Below are positions 52,733 through 61,978 of a stretch of DNA of 64,000 nt, one piece after another. Positions within the stretch are counted from its first letter, which is position 1. Every line of letters begins with the position of its first letter. Origin of the DNA: Sphingomonas sp. 1F27F7B (GTDB lineage: Bacteria > Pseudomonadota > Alphaproteobacteria > Sphingomonadales > Sphingomonadaceae). The position numbers and the translations under genes are program-made. Location of the stretch: the NCBI RefSeq assembly GCF_005503355.1, contig NZ_SCMK01000011.1, forward strand, positions 1 through 64,000, given 5' to 3'. The notes beneath the pieces are model-generated. The model made no database searches, had not been told where the DNA came from, and worked only from the letters and a program-made list of their open reading frames with translations.

Positions 52733-53521
52733 TCAGGCCTCGGCCGGCTCCGCTTCGTCCTCGGTTTCGGCCTCGGCTGCCGGACGACGGCGGCGCGTGA
52801 ACCAGATCGCCGCCAGCGACAGGAAATAGAGGCCGACGAGCGGGATCGCGAGCAGGAGCTGCGAACCCACGTCCGGCGGCGTCAGCACCGCGGCAATCGC
52901 GAAGGCGGCGACCACGGCGTAACGCCAGGCGCCCTTGAGCTGCTCATAGGTCACGATCCCCGCCCGTTCGAGCAGCATCAGCAGCACCGGCAGCAGGAAA
53001 GTGATGCCGAACGCGAACAGGAACTGCATCACGAAATCGAGATATTTCTCGGCATCGGGCATCGCGACCTGCTTCACGCCGCTGGTGCCGAGCTCGCCCT
53101 GATAGCCGAGCAGGAAGTGCAACGCCGTCGGGATCGCGATGAAATAGGCCAGCGCGGCGCCCGCGATGAACAGGACCGGCGTCGCCATGAGGAAAGGCAG
53201 GAGCGCCTTCTTCTCCTGCCGATAGAGGCCGGGCGCCACGAATTGCCAGAGCTGCGCCGCGATCACCGGAAAGGACAGCATCATGGCCGAGAAGAAGGCG
53301 ACCTTGAGCTGGACGAAGAACGCCCCGAAGATCTGGGTGAAGATCACCTGATCCTGCCCCGCCACCGCGAGCGGATGGACCAGGAAGCCGTAAATCTCCT
53401 TCGAGAAGTAGAAGGACGCGAAGAACGTCACCAGCAGCGCGGCCACGCAATAGAGCAGGCGGCGACGCAGCTCGATCAGATGCTCGAGCAGCGGCTGCTG
53501 GGTATCGTCGATGTCCCTCAT
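52733..53521 (-). CDS. tatC: Sec-independent translocase TatC
   Basis: This is the core receptor of the twin-arginine pathway, which exports folded proteins across the inner membrane. Its 262 residues have six transmembrane helices and the N-terminal motif LEHLIELRRRLLYCVAALL. The C-terminal cytoplasmic tail is Glu/Ala rich. The ATG overlaps the tatB stop (ATGA). Confidence 0.95.
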   Translation of the reverse strand: MRDIDDTQQPLLEHLIELRRRLLYCVAALLVTFFASFYFSKEIYGFLVHPLAVAGQDQVIFTQIFGAFFVQLKVAFFSAMMLSFPVIAAQLWQFVAPGLYRQEKKALLPFLMATPVLFIAGAALAYFIAIPTALHFLLGYQGELGTSGVKQVAMPDAEKYLDFVMQFLFAFGITFLLPVLLMLLERAGIVTYEQLKGAWRYAVVAAFAIAAVLTPPDVGSQLLLAIPLVGLYFLSLAAIWFTRRRRPAAEAETEDEAEPAEA

Positions 53522-54069
53522 TCCGCGGCCTCGGCCGGCGGAACCGCGCTGGATTTGCGAGTGCGCGGCTTGTTGGCGGCCGGCTTGGCGGCCTCAGCCG
53601 GAGCCGGAGCGACGGCGGCGGGCGCCTTGCGCGTCCGGGGCTTAGGCGCGGCCTTGGCGACCTTCCCGGCCACCGGGGCCTCGGCCGCCGCGGCGGGCGC
53701 CTTGCGGGTGCGCTTGGGCTTGGGCGCGGAGACGCCGGGTGTCTCACCGGTGATCGCGGGCTGCTCCACCATCACGGGCGGCGCATCCTCGGCGAGATGA
53801 TGCACCTCCGCCTCGGGCGCAGGCAGCGCCGCCGGCGGATGCTCGGACATGATCCGGGCATTCTCCGCCGCCCATTGCTTCTCCAGCTCGGCCAGTTCCG
53901 CCTCCCGGACCATGGCGTCGAACCCGGAGCGGAACTGGCGCGTGACGGCGCGCGCCTTGCCGAACCATTTGCCCACAAAGCGCATCGCCTTGGGCAGATC
54001 CTTGGGCCCGATCACGATCAGCGCCACGATGGCGACGACCAGGAATTCGGGCGCGTTGAAATCAAGCAT
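53518..54069 (-). CDS. tatB: Sec-independent translocase TatB
   Basis: This is the membrane partner of TatC that receives the signal peptide. It has 183 residues, with the N-terminal membrane helix FLVVAIVALIVIGPKDLPKAM and an amphipathic helix. The second half is low-complexity Ala/Pro/Lys (repeated KPRTRKAPAA-like units), longer than in E. coli. It is coupled to tatC. Confidence 0.9.
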   Translation of the reverse strand: MLDFNAPEFLVVAIVALIVIGPKDLPKAMRFVGKWFGKARAVTRQFRSGFDAMVREAELAELEKQWAAENARIMSEHPPAALPAPEAEVHHLAEDAPPVMVEQPAITGETPGVSAPKPKRTRKAPAAAAEAPVAGKVAKAAPKPRTRKAPAAVAPAPAEAAKPAANKPRTRKSSAVPPAEAAE

Positions 54070-54089
54070 CGATCAAATCGCCAGAAGCG

Positions 54090-54114
54090 GCTCCCGGCGC
54101 CCTGAGCCGGGAGC
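54090..54114 (-). repeat. Hairpin between tatA and tatB
   Basis: GCTCCCGGC and GCCGGGAGC form a 9-bp stem with a 7-nt loop in the 56-bp gap. It could stall transcription or protect the tatA mRNA and so favour the excess of TatA over TatB. Confidence 0.5.
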
Positions 54115-54125
54115 GGCGCGGAAGT

Positions 54126-54359
54126 TCAGAGCTTCTCTTCGCGCGCGGCCTCGGCCTCGCGCTGCACGGTCGGCTCCGGGGCCGCCTTGCCTTCGATGCG
54201 GGTCGCCGGCTTGTCCTCTTCGTCTTCGGACATGCCCTTCTTGAACTGCTTGATGCCCTTGGCGACGTCGCCCATCATGTTCGAGAAGCGACCGCCGCCG
54301 AGCAGGAGGATCGCGATCAAGCCCAGCACGAGCCAGTGCCAGATGCTGCCCATACCCAT
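54126..54359 (-). CDS. tatA: Sec-independent translocase TatA
   Basis: This is the pore-forming subunit of the Tat pathway. It has 77 residues, with the N-terminal helix SIWHWLVLGLIAILLLGGGRF, an amphipathic helix with the conserved FKKGM, and an acidic tail. It is the first gene of tatABC. Confidence 0.93.
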   Translation of the reverse strand: MGMGSIWHWLVLGLIAILLLGGGRFSNMMGDVAKGIKQFKKGMSEDEEDKPATRIEGKAAPEPTVQREAEAAREEKL

Positions 54360-54431
54360 AACAAATCTCCTTGATTCAAGCTCTATCTAGGCCTCGCGCG
54401 CAGCAGCGGCAATGGCCAACGCGGGAGCGCC

Positions 54432-55049
54432 CTATTCGTCGTCTGTGACAGTTTCGCTTTCGGACGCCCCGATCTCCTCGCCGGCCGCATCGCCTTCGCC
54501 CAGCGCCTCCATGGCGAGATCGACGGGATCGAGCAGCCCGGCGGCCTTGAGATCGTCGATCCCCGGCAAATCGCGGCGGCTGGAAAGGCCGAAATGGGTA
54601 AGAAATCCGCCCGTGGTCGCATACATCAGCGGCCGCCCGGGCACTTCGCGGCGACCGGCCGGGCGCACCCAGCCCGCCTCCATCAGCACGTCGATCGTGC
54701 CCTTCGATATCTGCACGCCGCGGATCGCCTCGATCTCGGCCCGCGTCACCGGCTCGTGATAGGCGATGATCGCCAGCGTCTCGATGCCGGCGCGGCTGAG
54801 CTTGCGGCTCTCCTCCCGGTCACGGCGCAGCAGATGGGCGAGGTCGGCAGCGGTCTGGAAGTGCCAGCGGTCGCCGCGGCGGACCAGCTCGATCCCGCGC
54901 CCCGCATACAGGGCCTCCAGCGCGGCAAGCGCGCCGCGCAGGTCGATCTCCGGGCCGACATGCGCGCGAATCTCGTCCACGGTCATCGGGTGCTCGGAAG
55001 CGAACAGCACGGCCTCCACCGCGCGCGAAGCTGCATCTTCGGGAGTCAT
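54432..55049 (-). CDS. scpB: Segregation and condensation protein B
   Basis: This is a subunit of the SMC-ScpAB condensin. It has 205 residues, with winged-helix domains and the family block LSRAGIETLAIIAYHEPVTRAEIEAIRG-type sequence. The tail is acidic. The ATG overlaps the scpA stop (ATGA). Confidence 0.92.
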   Translation of the reverse strand: MTPEDAASRAVEAVLFASEHPMTVDEIRAHVGPEIDLRGALAALEALYAGRGIELVRRGDRWHFQTAADLAHLLRRDREESRKLSRAGIETLAIIAYHEPVTRAEIEAIRGVQISKGTIDVLMEAGWVRPAGRREVPGRPLMYATTGGFLTHFGLSSRRDLPGIDDLKAAGLLDPVDLAMEALGEGDAAGEEIGASESETVTDDE

Positions 55050-55780
55050 CCGGCGGCCTTGAGATAGAGCGGCGCAAAGGCCGATTTCTGCCTGAGTTCC
55101 ACCCTGCCCTGCTTGGCCAGCTCGAGCGCGGCGACGAAGGACGAGGCGAGCGCCGACTTGGCATAGGGTCCGCTCGCGCCTTCGGGAAGGAACGACTGGA
55201 GCGTGCTCCACTCGATCCGCGTGCCGATCAGTGCCGAGACCCGCTCGATCGCCGCCTCCAGCGTCATCACGTCGCGGTGCGCGACCACATGCATCACCGG
55301 CCGGGTGCGCGCGCTGATCCGGCCATAGGCAGCGATCAGGTCGTAGATCTCGGCCTCCCAGCGCGCCTTGCGCAGCACCCGTAGTCCCTCCGGCGCACCC
55401 CGGAAGAAGTTATCGCGCCCGGTGCGGTCGCGCGCCATCAGCCGGGCGCCGGCATCGCGCATCGCGTTGAGCCGCTCGAGGCGCAGCTGCAACCGGAGCG
55501 CCAGTTCCTCGGGGCTCGGCGTCTCCTCGGGGTTGCGCGGGAGCAGCAGCGCCGACTTCAGATAGGCCAGCCACGCGGCCATCACGAGATAGTCGGCGGC
55601 GAGCTCGAGCCTCAGTTCGCGCGCCTGGTTCACGAAATCGAGATATTGCTCGACGAGCTGGAGGATCGAGATCTGGCGCAGGTCCACCTTCTGGTTGCGC
55701 GCAAGCGCGAGCAGCAGGTCGAGCGGCCCTTCCCAGCCGTCGATATCGATCTTCAGGGTGTCGGGTGCCTCGACGTCCAT
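55046..55780 (-). CDS. scpA: Segregation and condensation protein A
   Basis: This is the kleisin subunit bridging SMC heads. Its 244 residues begin with the conserved FEGPLDLLL-type motif (here WEGPLDLLLALARNQKVDL) and LEQYLDF-like VEQYLDFVNQARELRLELAADYLVMAA. It follows nagZ by 8 nt. Confidence 0.92.
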   Translation of the reverse strand: MDVEAPDTLKIDIDGWEGPLDLLLALARNQKVDLRQISILQLVEQYLDFVNQARELRLELAADYLVMAAWLAYLKSALLLPRNPEETPSPEELALRLQLRLERLNAMRDAGARLMARDRTGRDNFFRGAPEGLRVLRKARWEAEIYDLIAAYGRISARTRPVMHVVAHRDVMTLEAAIERVSALIGTRIEWSTLQSFLPEGASGPYAKSALASSFVAALELAKQGRVELRQKSAFAPLYLKAAG

Positions 55781-55788
55781 GCGCGGAG

Positions 55789-56805
55789 TTAAGCAGGTCG
55801 GGCGAGCGCCAGCAACTCATCCCGCCGGGCGATCAGCTCCGCGAAGTCCGCTTCGGGCTCGTCCGCTCCCGTGGTCGCCATCGCGCGGTCGAGCCGCTCG
55901 ACGCATGCCGGCGTCGCGTCGGGCAGCAGGCCGGAGATCTCGATCATCTCCTCCATCCGCGCCCAGCAGTCGAGCACCACGTCGCAGCCTGCGGCCAGCG
56001 CCTGCATCGCCTTCTCGCCCGGCGTGCCGGAAAGGGCCTTCATGTCGATGTCGTCGGTCATCAACAGCCCGTCGAAGCCGATACGGCCGCGGATGATCTC
56101 GCCGATCACTCCGGGCGAGAGCGTGGCGGGGCGCTCGGCGTCCCAGGCTTCGAACACGACATGGCAGGTCATGCCCATCGGGGCTCCCTTCAGCGCATGG
56201 AAGGGCGCGATGTCGGCTTCGAGCGCCGCGGCATCGACCTTGACCCGCGGCAACTCGAGATGGCTGTCGACCAGCGCGCGGCCATGGCCGGGCATGTGCT
56301 TGACCACGCCGACCACGCCGCCCCGGCGCAGCCCCTCGACACAGGCCTGGCCAAGCGCCGCGACGCGCATCGGTTCGCCGCCAAAGGCGCGGTCGCCGAT
56401 CGCCTGCGTAACTTCGGGCGTGACCACGTCGAGCAACGGCGCGCAATCGACGGTCACGCCCACATCGGCGAGCATCATGCCCAGCGCATGATAGTTCGCG
56501 CGCGCCGCCTCGATCGCAGAGATCGGCGCGACGTCGTAGAGCCGGCCGAACACCTCGCCCGCCGGGAAGGCCGGCCATTCGGGCGGCACCATCCGGCTGA
56601 CGCGCCCGCCTTCCTGGTCGATCAGGATCGGCAGGTCGGCCCGGCCGCTCAGTTCGCGCAGTTCCGCGGTCAGCGCGCGCATCTGGTCGCGGCTCCCGCA
56701 ATTGCGCTTGAACAGGATGTAGCCGAGCGGATCGGCGTCACGGAAGAAATCGCGCTCTTCGGCCGTGAGCGACAGGCCGGATACGCCGAAGATTACGGGC
56801 TTCAT
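55789..56805 (-). CDS. nagZ: Beta-N-acetylhexosaminidase NagZ
   Basis: This is a cytoplasmic family 3 glycoside hydrolase that removes GlcNAc from recycled muropeptides. Its 338 residues carry KHMPGHGRALVDSH (the family signature, usually KHFPGHG) and the nucleophile Asp in LLMTDDIDMKAL. It links peptidoglycan recycling to the SPOR gene upstream. Confidence 0.93.
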   Translation of the reverse strand: MKPVIFGVSGLSLTAEERDFFRDADPLGYILFKRNCGSRDQMRALTAELRELSGRADLPILIDQEGGRVSRMVPPEWPAFPAGEVFGRLYDVAPISAIEAARANYHALGMMLADVGVTVDCAPLLDVVTPEVTQAIGDRAFGGEPMRVAALGQACVEGLRRGGVVGVVKHMPGHGRALVDSHLELPRVKVDAAALEADIAPFHALKGAPMGMTCHVVFEAWDAERPATLSPGVIGEIIRGRIGFDGLLMTDDIDMKALSGTPGEKAMQALAAGCDVVLDCWARMEEMIEISGLLPDATPACVERLDRAMATTGADEPEADFAELIARRDELLALARPA

Positions 56806-56917
56806 GGAAGCGTCTTAGCGGAGCCGGAGGCGCCGGATAAGCCCCTCCCCCGACATCGGCCATGCCTGCACGGCATGACGTGCCGTCAGCAGGACCGCAG
56901 GACGCGGCGCCCGGCCG

Positions 56918-57643
56918 TCAATTCGCCACGTAGCAGTTCTCGCCCGCCACCTTGAGCTTGCCGCACAGTTCCTTGGCCTGGCCGTTCGAACCGGCATTCA
57001 CCCGCAGGCGGAACACCGTCTTGCCGTCCTTCTCGCCGGGCTCGACCGATTTGCCGAGCGGAGCGAGATAGGCGAAGCGCTTCGAAAGCCGCGCCCAGGC
57101 GGCGTTGGCACCGCCTGCGTCCGGGAAGGCGCCGAGCTGGATCAGCGCGCCCGACCCGCCGGCCTGCGGCGCGATCACCGGTACGCGCCTGGTCTGGGCC
57201 TCCGGCCCGGCGGCGTTCGACGGGATCGCGACCTTGGCATTCCTCTCGCCCGCCAGCGACGGCGCCTTCTCGGCGACCTTCTTGCCCTCTACCGGCGCCT
57301 CGGGGAGCGCGCTGGTGTCGATGCTCGAATTGCCGCTGTCGCCCTGGCTGGTAGCGAAGACGGTGTCCCCCTCGCCGTCCACCTTCATCCCGCCCGGCTC
57401 GTCGGGCTTGACCTTATAATCGCCTTCGGGCGCCGCGATCAGCTCGCCATTGCCGACCAGGCTCTTCTGCTTCTGATACCAGTAATAGCCGAATGCCCCC
57501 GCGCCGAGCACGGCAAGCAGCAGGACGACGAGCAGCAGCAAGCGGCCGAAGGACGGCCCCTCGCGATAATCCTCCTCCACCGTCTCCAGCCAGGGAAGGC
57601 GATCGTCGTCGCCGAATCCGGCCTCCCCCCCACGCATGTTCAT
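56918..57643 (-). CDS. SPOR-domain protein
   Basis: This is an inner-membrane protein of 241 residues. It has a cytoplasmic N terminus, a transmembrane helix (LLLLVVLLLAVLGAGAFGYYW), a long Pro/Glu/Ala linker and a C-terminal SPOR domain (LIQLGAFPDAGGANAAWARL...VFRLRV). SPOR domains bind denuded septal glycan, so a role in cell division or wall synthesis is expected. The ATG is 3 nt after the argS stop. Confidence 0.88.
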   Translation of the reverse strand: MNMRGGEAGFGDDDRLPWLETVEEDYREGPSFGRLLLLVVLLLAVLGAGAFGYYWYQKQKSLVGNGELIAAPEGDYKVKPDEPGGMKVDGEGDTVFATSQGDSGNSSIDTSALPEAPVEGKKVAEKAPSLAGERNAKVAIPSNAAGPEAQTRRVPVIAPQAGGSGALIQLGAFPDAGGANAAWARLSKRFAYLAPLGKSVEPGEKDGKTVFRLRVNAGSNGQAKELCGKLKVAGENCYVAN

Positions 57644-57646
57644 CCC

Positions 57647-59371
57647 CTACATCTCCTGGACAGCCTCGACGCCCATGATGCGGAGGCCGTTACGCACAAT
57701 CTGCCCAATAGAACGCGCCAAATAAAGCCGTGCACACGTCAATGCCACCTGATCGGGAATCAGGAAGCGGCGGCTCGCATCGTCCTTGCCCAGGTTCCAC
57801 AAACTATGCAGCTCAGCCGCCAAGTCATAGAGATAGAACGCAATTCTATGCGGCTCCCGCGCCGAAGCGGCGGCTTCGACGATCCGCGGGAACTGCGCGG
57901 CCGCCTTAACCAGCTTGAGCTCCTGTGTATCAAGCAGAGACAGATCCACATCGGCGCAGGCGATCCCCGCCTCCGCCGTGCGCCGCTGGAGCGAAGCGAC
58001 ACGGGCGTGCGCATATTGGACGTAGAAGACGGGATTGTCCTTCGACGCCTCGACCACCTTGGCGAAATCGAAGTCCATCTGGGCATCGGCCTTGCGCGTC
58101 AGCATGGTGAAGCGGACCACGTCCTTGCCGACTTCCTGGACGACATCGGCAAGCGTCACGAAATTGCCCGCGCGCTTCGACATCTTCACCGGTTCGCCGT
58201 CGCGCAGCAACCGGACCATCTGGACCAGCTTGACGTCGAACTTGGTCTCGCCGCCGGTGAGCGCCTGCACCGCCGCGACGATGCGCTTCACCGTGCCGGC
58301 ATGGTCGGCGCCCCAGATGTCGATCAGCTGATCGGCCGACTGCGCCTTCTGGAAGTGATAGGCAAGGTCGGCGCCGAAATAGGTCCAGGCGCCGTTCGAC
58401 TTCTTGATCGGCCGGTCCTGGTCGTCGCCGAATTGGGTGGAACGGAACAGCGGCAGCTCGACCGGCTCCCAATCCTCGGGCGTCTCGCCCTTGGGCGCTT
58501 CGAGCACGCCGTCATAGACATAGCCGCGCTCGCGCAGCCACGCCTCGGCCTGCTCGGGCTTGCCGGCCGCCTGGAGTGCGGCCTCGGACGAGAACAGGTC
58601 GTGATGGATGCCGAGCAGCGCCAGGTCGGCCCGGATCATGTCCATCATCGCGGCGACCGCGGTCTTGCGGAACGGCACGAGCCATTCGCTCTCCGGCGCG
58701 CCGACATATCGGTCGCCGAACTCCGCCGCCAGCTTCACGCCGACCGGCTTCAGATAGGCGCCCGGATAGAGGCCTTCCGGAATCTCGCCGATATCCTCGC
58801 CCAGCGCCTCGCGGTAGCGCAGATGCGCCGAGCGGGCGAGCACGTCGACCTGGCCGCCTGCGTCGTTGACATAATATTCGCGGATCACCTTGTGCCCGGC
58901 GAATTCGAGCAGGCTGGCGAGCGCATCGCCCACCACCGCGCCGCGGCAATGGCCCATGTGCATCGGGCCCGTCGGATTGGCCGAGACATATTCGACATTC
59001 ACCGTCGTCCCGTCGCCCACGCGCGAGCGGCCATAATCGTCGCCGCCATCGAGGATCGCCATCAGCTCGCCGCGCCACGTCGCGTCGGTCAGCGTCAGGT
59101 TGATGAAACCCGGGCCCGCGATCGAGACGGAGGCGACTTCGTCCAGCTTCTCCAGCTCGGCGCCGATCTTCTCGGCCAGCGCGCGCGGATTGGTGCCGGC
59201 GGGCTTGGCGAGCACCATTGCCGCATTGGTGGCCAGGTCCCCGTGCGAGGCATCGCGCGGAGGCTCGACGGTGACCGCGCGTCGCTCCAGCCCCGCAGGC
59301 AGGTCGCCGGCGAGGACAAGCGCATCCAGAGCGAGGTTCAGATGCGCGGCGAAGCGTGCGTAGAGCGTCAT
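57647..59371 (-). CDS. argS: Arginyl-tRNA synthetase
   Basis: This charges tRNA-Arg. It is a class I synthetase of 574 residues with the HIGH-type motif PTGPMHMGHCRG, the KMSKS-type motif VKMSKRAGNFVTL and a C-terminal DALR anticodon-binding domain. It is the first gene of the argS-SPOR-nagZ-scpAB run. Confidence 0.96.
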   Translation of the reverse strand: MTLYARFAAHLNLALDALVLAGDLPAGLERRAVTVEPPRDASHGDLATNAAMVLAKPAGTNPRALAEKIGAELEKLDEVASVSIAGPGFINLTLTDATWRGELMAILDGGDDYGRSRVGDGTTVNVEYVSANPTGPMHMGHCRGAVVGDALASLLEFAGHKVIREYYVNDAGGQVDVLARSAHLRYREALGEDIGEIPEGLYPGAYLKPVGVKLAAEFGDRYVGAPESEWLVPFRKTAVAAMMDMIRADLALLGIHHDLFSSEAALQAAGKPEQAEAWLRERGYVYDGVLEAPKGETPEDWEPVELPLFRSTQFGDDQDRPIKKSNGAWTYFGADLAYHFQKAQSADQLIDIWGADHAGTVKRIVAAVQALTGGETKFDVKLVQMVRLLRDGEPVKMSKRAGNFVTLADVVQEVGKDVVRFTMLTRKADAQMDFDFAKVVEASKDNPVFYVQYAHARVASLQRRTAEAGIACADVDLSLLDTQELKLVKAAAQFPRIVEAAASAREPHRIAFYLYDLAAELHSLWNLGKDDASRRFLIPDQVALTCARLYLARSIGQIVRNGLRIMGVEAVQEM

Positions 59372-59567
59372 TCAGCGTTCCAATAGTGGCGGAAGCGCGG
59401 GCTCTTAGCGGATGCGGCCGAAACTGCACAGCCCCTGGCCGCACTTCGCCATTCCAGCGCGCCGCGGGGCCGAGCGTGTTGACGGATCTTGCCGCGTCCC
59501 GCCAAATGGTTCGGGGCATGACCCCGATCTTTGCCGAAACCGGCGAACGGGAAGGACGTAGGACAGC

Positions 59568-60221
59568 GTGGCGGCAACAGCCTCGGGCAGGAAAAGGCGG
59601 ACACAGGCAGAGCGCACCGCGGAGACACGGGAGGCGCTGCTCGATGCCGCGATCGGCTTGCTTCACCGCAACGGCTATGGCGGCACCTCGACCGAGACGA
59701 TCGCCGAAGAGGCGGGCGTTACCCGCGGCGCGCTCCACCATCATTTCGGCACGCGCGCGCAGCTGATGGCCGAGGTGATCGGCACCGTCTATGAACGCGA
59801 GCGGCGCGCCTATGAGCAGATCGCCGCAGACACCGGGCGCGGCGCGCGCCTCTCCGACTGGCCGGAGATGCTGTGGGAGGTGCTGAGCCGGCCTTCCGGT
59901 CTCGCCGTGCTCGAAATCCTCCAGGCATCGCGCAGCGATCCCGAACTGGCAACGCTGGTCACGCCGATGCAGGCGAAGGTGGAGCAGATGTCGCTCGAGA
60001 CCATCAAGGCGCAATTCGGCAGCGGAGAGGATGCGGAGGTGCTGGCGGGAATCCGCCTGTTCGTCTGGGCCGTGCGCGGGCTCTCGATCGCGCAGGTCCT
60101 GGCGCCCAACCCCGCGGACATGCGGCGCTCGATCGATTTCCTGCGGCTGCTGATCGACGGGGCGACGAGCGCAGGCGTCATCGACTCCCGGGGACGCCCG
60201 ATCGCCTCGCCCGGCGGCTGA
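59568..60221 (+). CDS. TetR-family transcriptional regulator
   Basis: This 217-residue regulator has the helix-turn-helix TSTETIAEEAGVTRGALHHHFGTRAQL. A basic extension (GRKRRTQAERTAETR) precedes it. The GTG at 59568 has AGGAC 5 nt upstream. It is divergent from argS and convergent with a small hypothetical gene. Ligand and targets are unknown; the dyad before the esterase gene at 61.9 kb is one candidate site. Confidence 0.85.
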   Translation: MAATASGRKRRTQAERTAETREALLDAAIGLLHRNGYGGTSTETIAEEAGVTRGALHHHFGTRAQLMAEVIGTVYERERRAYEQIAADTGRGARLSDWPEMLWEVLSRPSGLAVLEILQASRSDPELATLVTPMQAKVEQMSLETIKAQFGSGEDAEVLAGIRLFVWAVRGLSIAQVLAPNPADMRRSIDFLRLLIDGATSAGVIDSRGRPIASPGG

Positions 60222-60225
60222 GGGA

Positions 60226-60651
60226 TCAGGGAATCGGCTGCCCCTCCCGGCAGACCGCGGCGATATTCCCGAAGTCCCTGGTTCCGTCGTCGGTCGCGAG
60301 CATCTTCAGATGCCCGAGCCAGACGAAGCGCCTGAACACCGGATCCCGCGACGTCCGCTTCTCGCCGCACGCGATCTGCGGCGCGTCCCGCCGGACGACG
60401 ACGTCACGCAACTCGGCGCGCGGATCCTCCATCGACGCGAAGATCGCGGCTTCCACCGCCGAGCGCGGCTGCGGGGCGGGCGCCGCGGATTCCATCATCG
60501 GCGCAGGCCTGGGGGTAGGTGAAGCCTCGGCCGGCCGGACCAGGACCGTGCCGGCGTCGGCCGCGACGGGCGCGCTGCGCGGCCAGGCGAAAAGGGCAAT
60601 GACGACCGCCGCCACGGCCAGAAGCGCGACGATGCCGAGGGGGCGAACCAT
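60226..60651 (-). CDS. Hypothetical membrane-anchored periplasmic protein
   Basis: This 141-residue protein has an N-terminal signal-anchor (IVALLAVAAVVIALFAWP), a Pro/Ala-rich linker and a small domain with two Cys (IACGEKRTS and IAAVCREG) that may form a disulfide. AGGCAGG lies before the ATG at 60651. No family is recognised. Confidence 0.65.
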   Translation of the reverse strand: MVRPLGIVALLAVAAVVIALFAWPRSAPVAADAGTVLVRPAEASPTPRPAPMMESAAPAPQPRSAVEAAIFASMEDPRAELRDVVVRRDAPQIACGEKRTSRDPVFRRFVWLGHLKMLATDDGTRDFGNIAAVCREGQPIP

Positions 60652-60719
60652 ATTCCTGCCTTCCATGGATATCGCGGGTTGGCCGTGCGCCGCCCGGACC
60701 GCGACGCACGGCCATAAGC

Positions 60720-61691
60720 TCAGGGAATGTTGGAGACTCGTCCGGTCCAGGCGCTCGCGGTGAAGAATTCGCCGGTGCCGTTCTTGAACGCGGCGCCCGC
60801 GACGGCATCGCCCTTCAGCTGCCAGGCGAGCCAGGCGGTCGGGAAGCCAAGATAGCCATAGACGCCGTTCGCGCAGGCCTTGAGGAAGCCGAGCGCGCCG
60901 CAACCCGGCGTGCCGGTGATGTCATTGTGGTTGGCGCCCTTCAACAGGCCCTTGGCCTTGAGCATCGTGCCCGGCGTGGCGTTGTAATAGGCAGTCTGCG
61001 AATTGAGCTGGGTACCGCCGCTCTGCGTGTCCGGCGCGATCAGGCTGTCGGCGGTGCCGCTCACATAGAAGATCGATCCCGAACCGCCGGTGAGCGTCGG
61101 CGTGAGCAGGCAATTGTCCGCCGGGTTGCACCAGTTCTGGTTCGGCAGCTCGAAAGTCACGGTGGTGGTGATCACACCGTTCGAATGGAACATCGCATTG
61201 GCCGCTCCCGAGGCACCCTGCGAATGGCCCGCCGCTCCGACATGGGCGAAGTCGATGCGATGATAGAAGGGGCTGGCCGGGTTCGCTTCCTGGGCCTGCA
61301 TATAGGCCAGGGAATCCAGTACGGTGTCACCATAGCCGGTCTGCTGATCGCGTGTCGCCACGACGACGAAGCCCCAGCTGGCGAGGTGCTTCAGCCAGTT
61401 GGTGTAATTGTCCGGCGTGGAGCCGGTGCCATTGGCCCATACCACCAGCGGCAGGCGGGTGTTCAGCGACGCTATGTTGGACGGATAGAAGACATCGCAC
61501 TGATTGCCCTTGGAATCGCAGGCCGCGGTGGAGCGGGTCGTGGTCGTCGCGTAGCTGCCATTGGCGTAATATTGCGTTTCCACTGGGCCGGTCGGCGCGT
61601 TGGGAACGGATTGCGCAGACGCCGGCAAGGCGGCGGCCAGCGCGGTAGTGGAAACCAATATGGTGAGAATCGCCCGAGATACTTCCTTCAT
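60720..61691 (-). CDS. Secreted alpha/beta-hydrolase (dienelactone-hydrolase / polyester-hydrolase-like)
   Basis: This exported enzyme has 323 residues. The signal peptide ends near ASA|QSVP. The catalytic elbow is GHSQGASGAA, the likely Asp is in VSGTADSLIAPD, and the likely His is in GANHNDITG. Four or more Cys suggest disulfides. The overall plan resembles secreted lipase/cutinase-like and PET-hydrolase-like enzymes of the dienelactone hydrolase superfamily. The substrate is not known. A promoter overlapped by an inverted repeat lies about 220 bp upstream. Confidence 0.78.
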   Translation of the reverse strand: MKEVSRAILTILVSTTALAAALPASAQSVPNAPTGPVETQYYANGSYATTTTRSTAACDSKGNQCDVFYPSNIASLNTRLPLVVWANGTGSTPDNYTNWLKHLASWGFVVVATRDQQTGYGDTVLDSLAYMQAQEANPASPFYHRIDFAHVGAAGHSQGASGAANAMFHSNGVITTTVTFELPNQNWCNPADNCLLTPTLTGGSGSIFYVSGTADSLIAPDTQSGGTQLNSQTAYYNATPGTMLKAKGLLKGANHNDITGTPGCGALGFLKACANGVYGYLGFPTAWLAWQLKGDAVAGAAFKNGTGEFFTASAWTGRVSNIP

Positions 61692-61897
61692 TTGCCTCTC
61701 CTTGCGCTTATCTCTTCTTCAGCTTGAGCCATATCGGTTACAGCACATCGAAATCGAATTGCGCCGGACCGATCGGTTCGGCCGCGCGGAGCGGCGAGCG
61801 GGAAATACGGCTGGTCTTCGTGCGCGTCGCATCGAGCTCCCCGGGCAATCGATGCGCATTTGATCCTCCCCGATCACCGATCTCCGCCGGTCCCCAA

Positions 61898-61926
61898 AGC
61901 CTAGGCGCACATTTACATGCAATCAA
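61898..61926 (-). promoter_or_regulatory. Candidate promoter of the secreted hydrolase
   Basis: On the minus strand TTGATT (61921-61926) and TAGGCT (61898-61903) are 17 bp apart. The predicted leader is about 200 nt. Confidence 0.4.
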
Positions 61927-61940
61927 GAACGTATGTAAAT
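61911..61940. promoter_or_regulatory. Inverted repeat ATTTACAT-N14-ATGTAAAT, likely operator
   Basis: Two perfect 8-bp arms (61911-61918 and 61933-61940) enclose the -35 element of the hydrolase promoter. The 22-bp centre-to-centre distance equals two helical turns, so a dimeric regulator could bind one face and block or activate transcription. Confidence 0.55.
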
Positions 61941-61978
61941 TACTGCGCGCACGCCCCCGGCGCGCGGGGATACCAACC

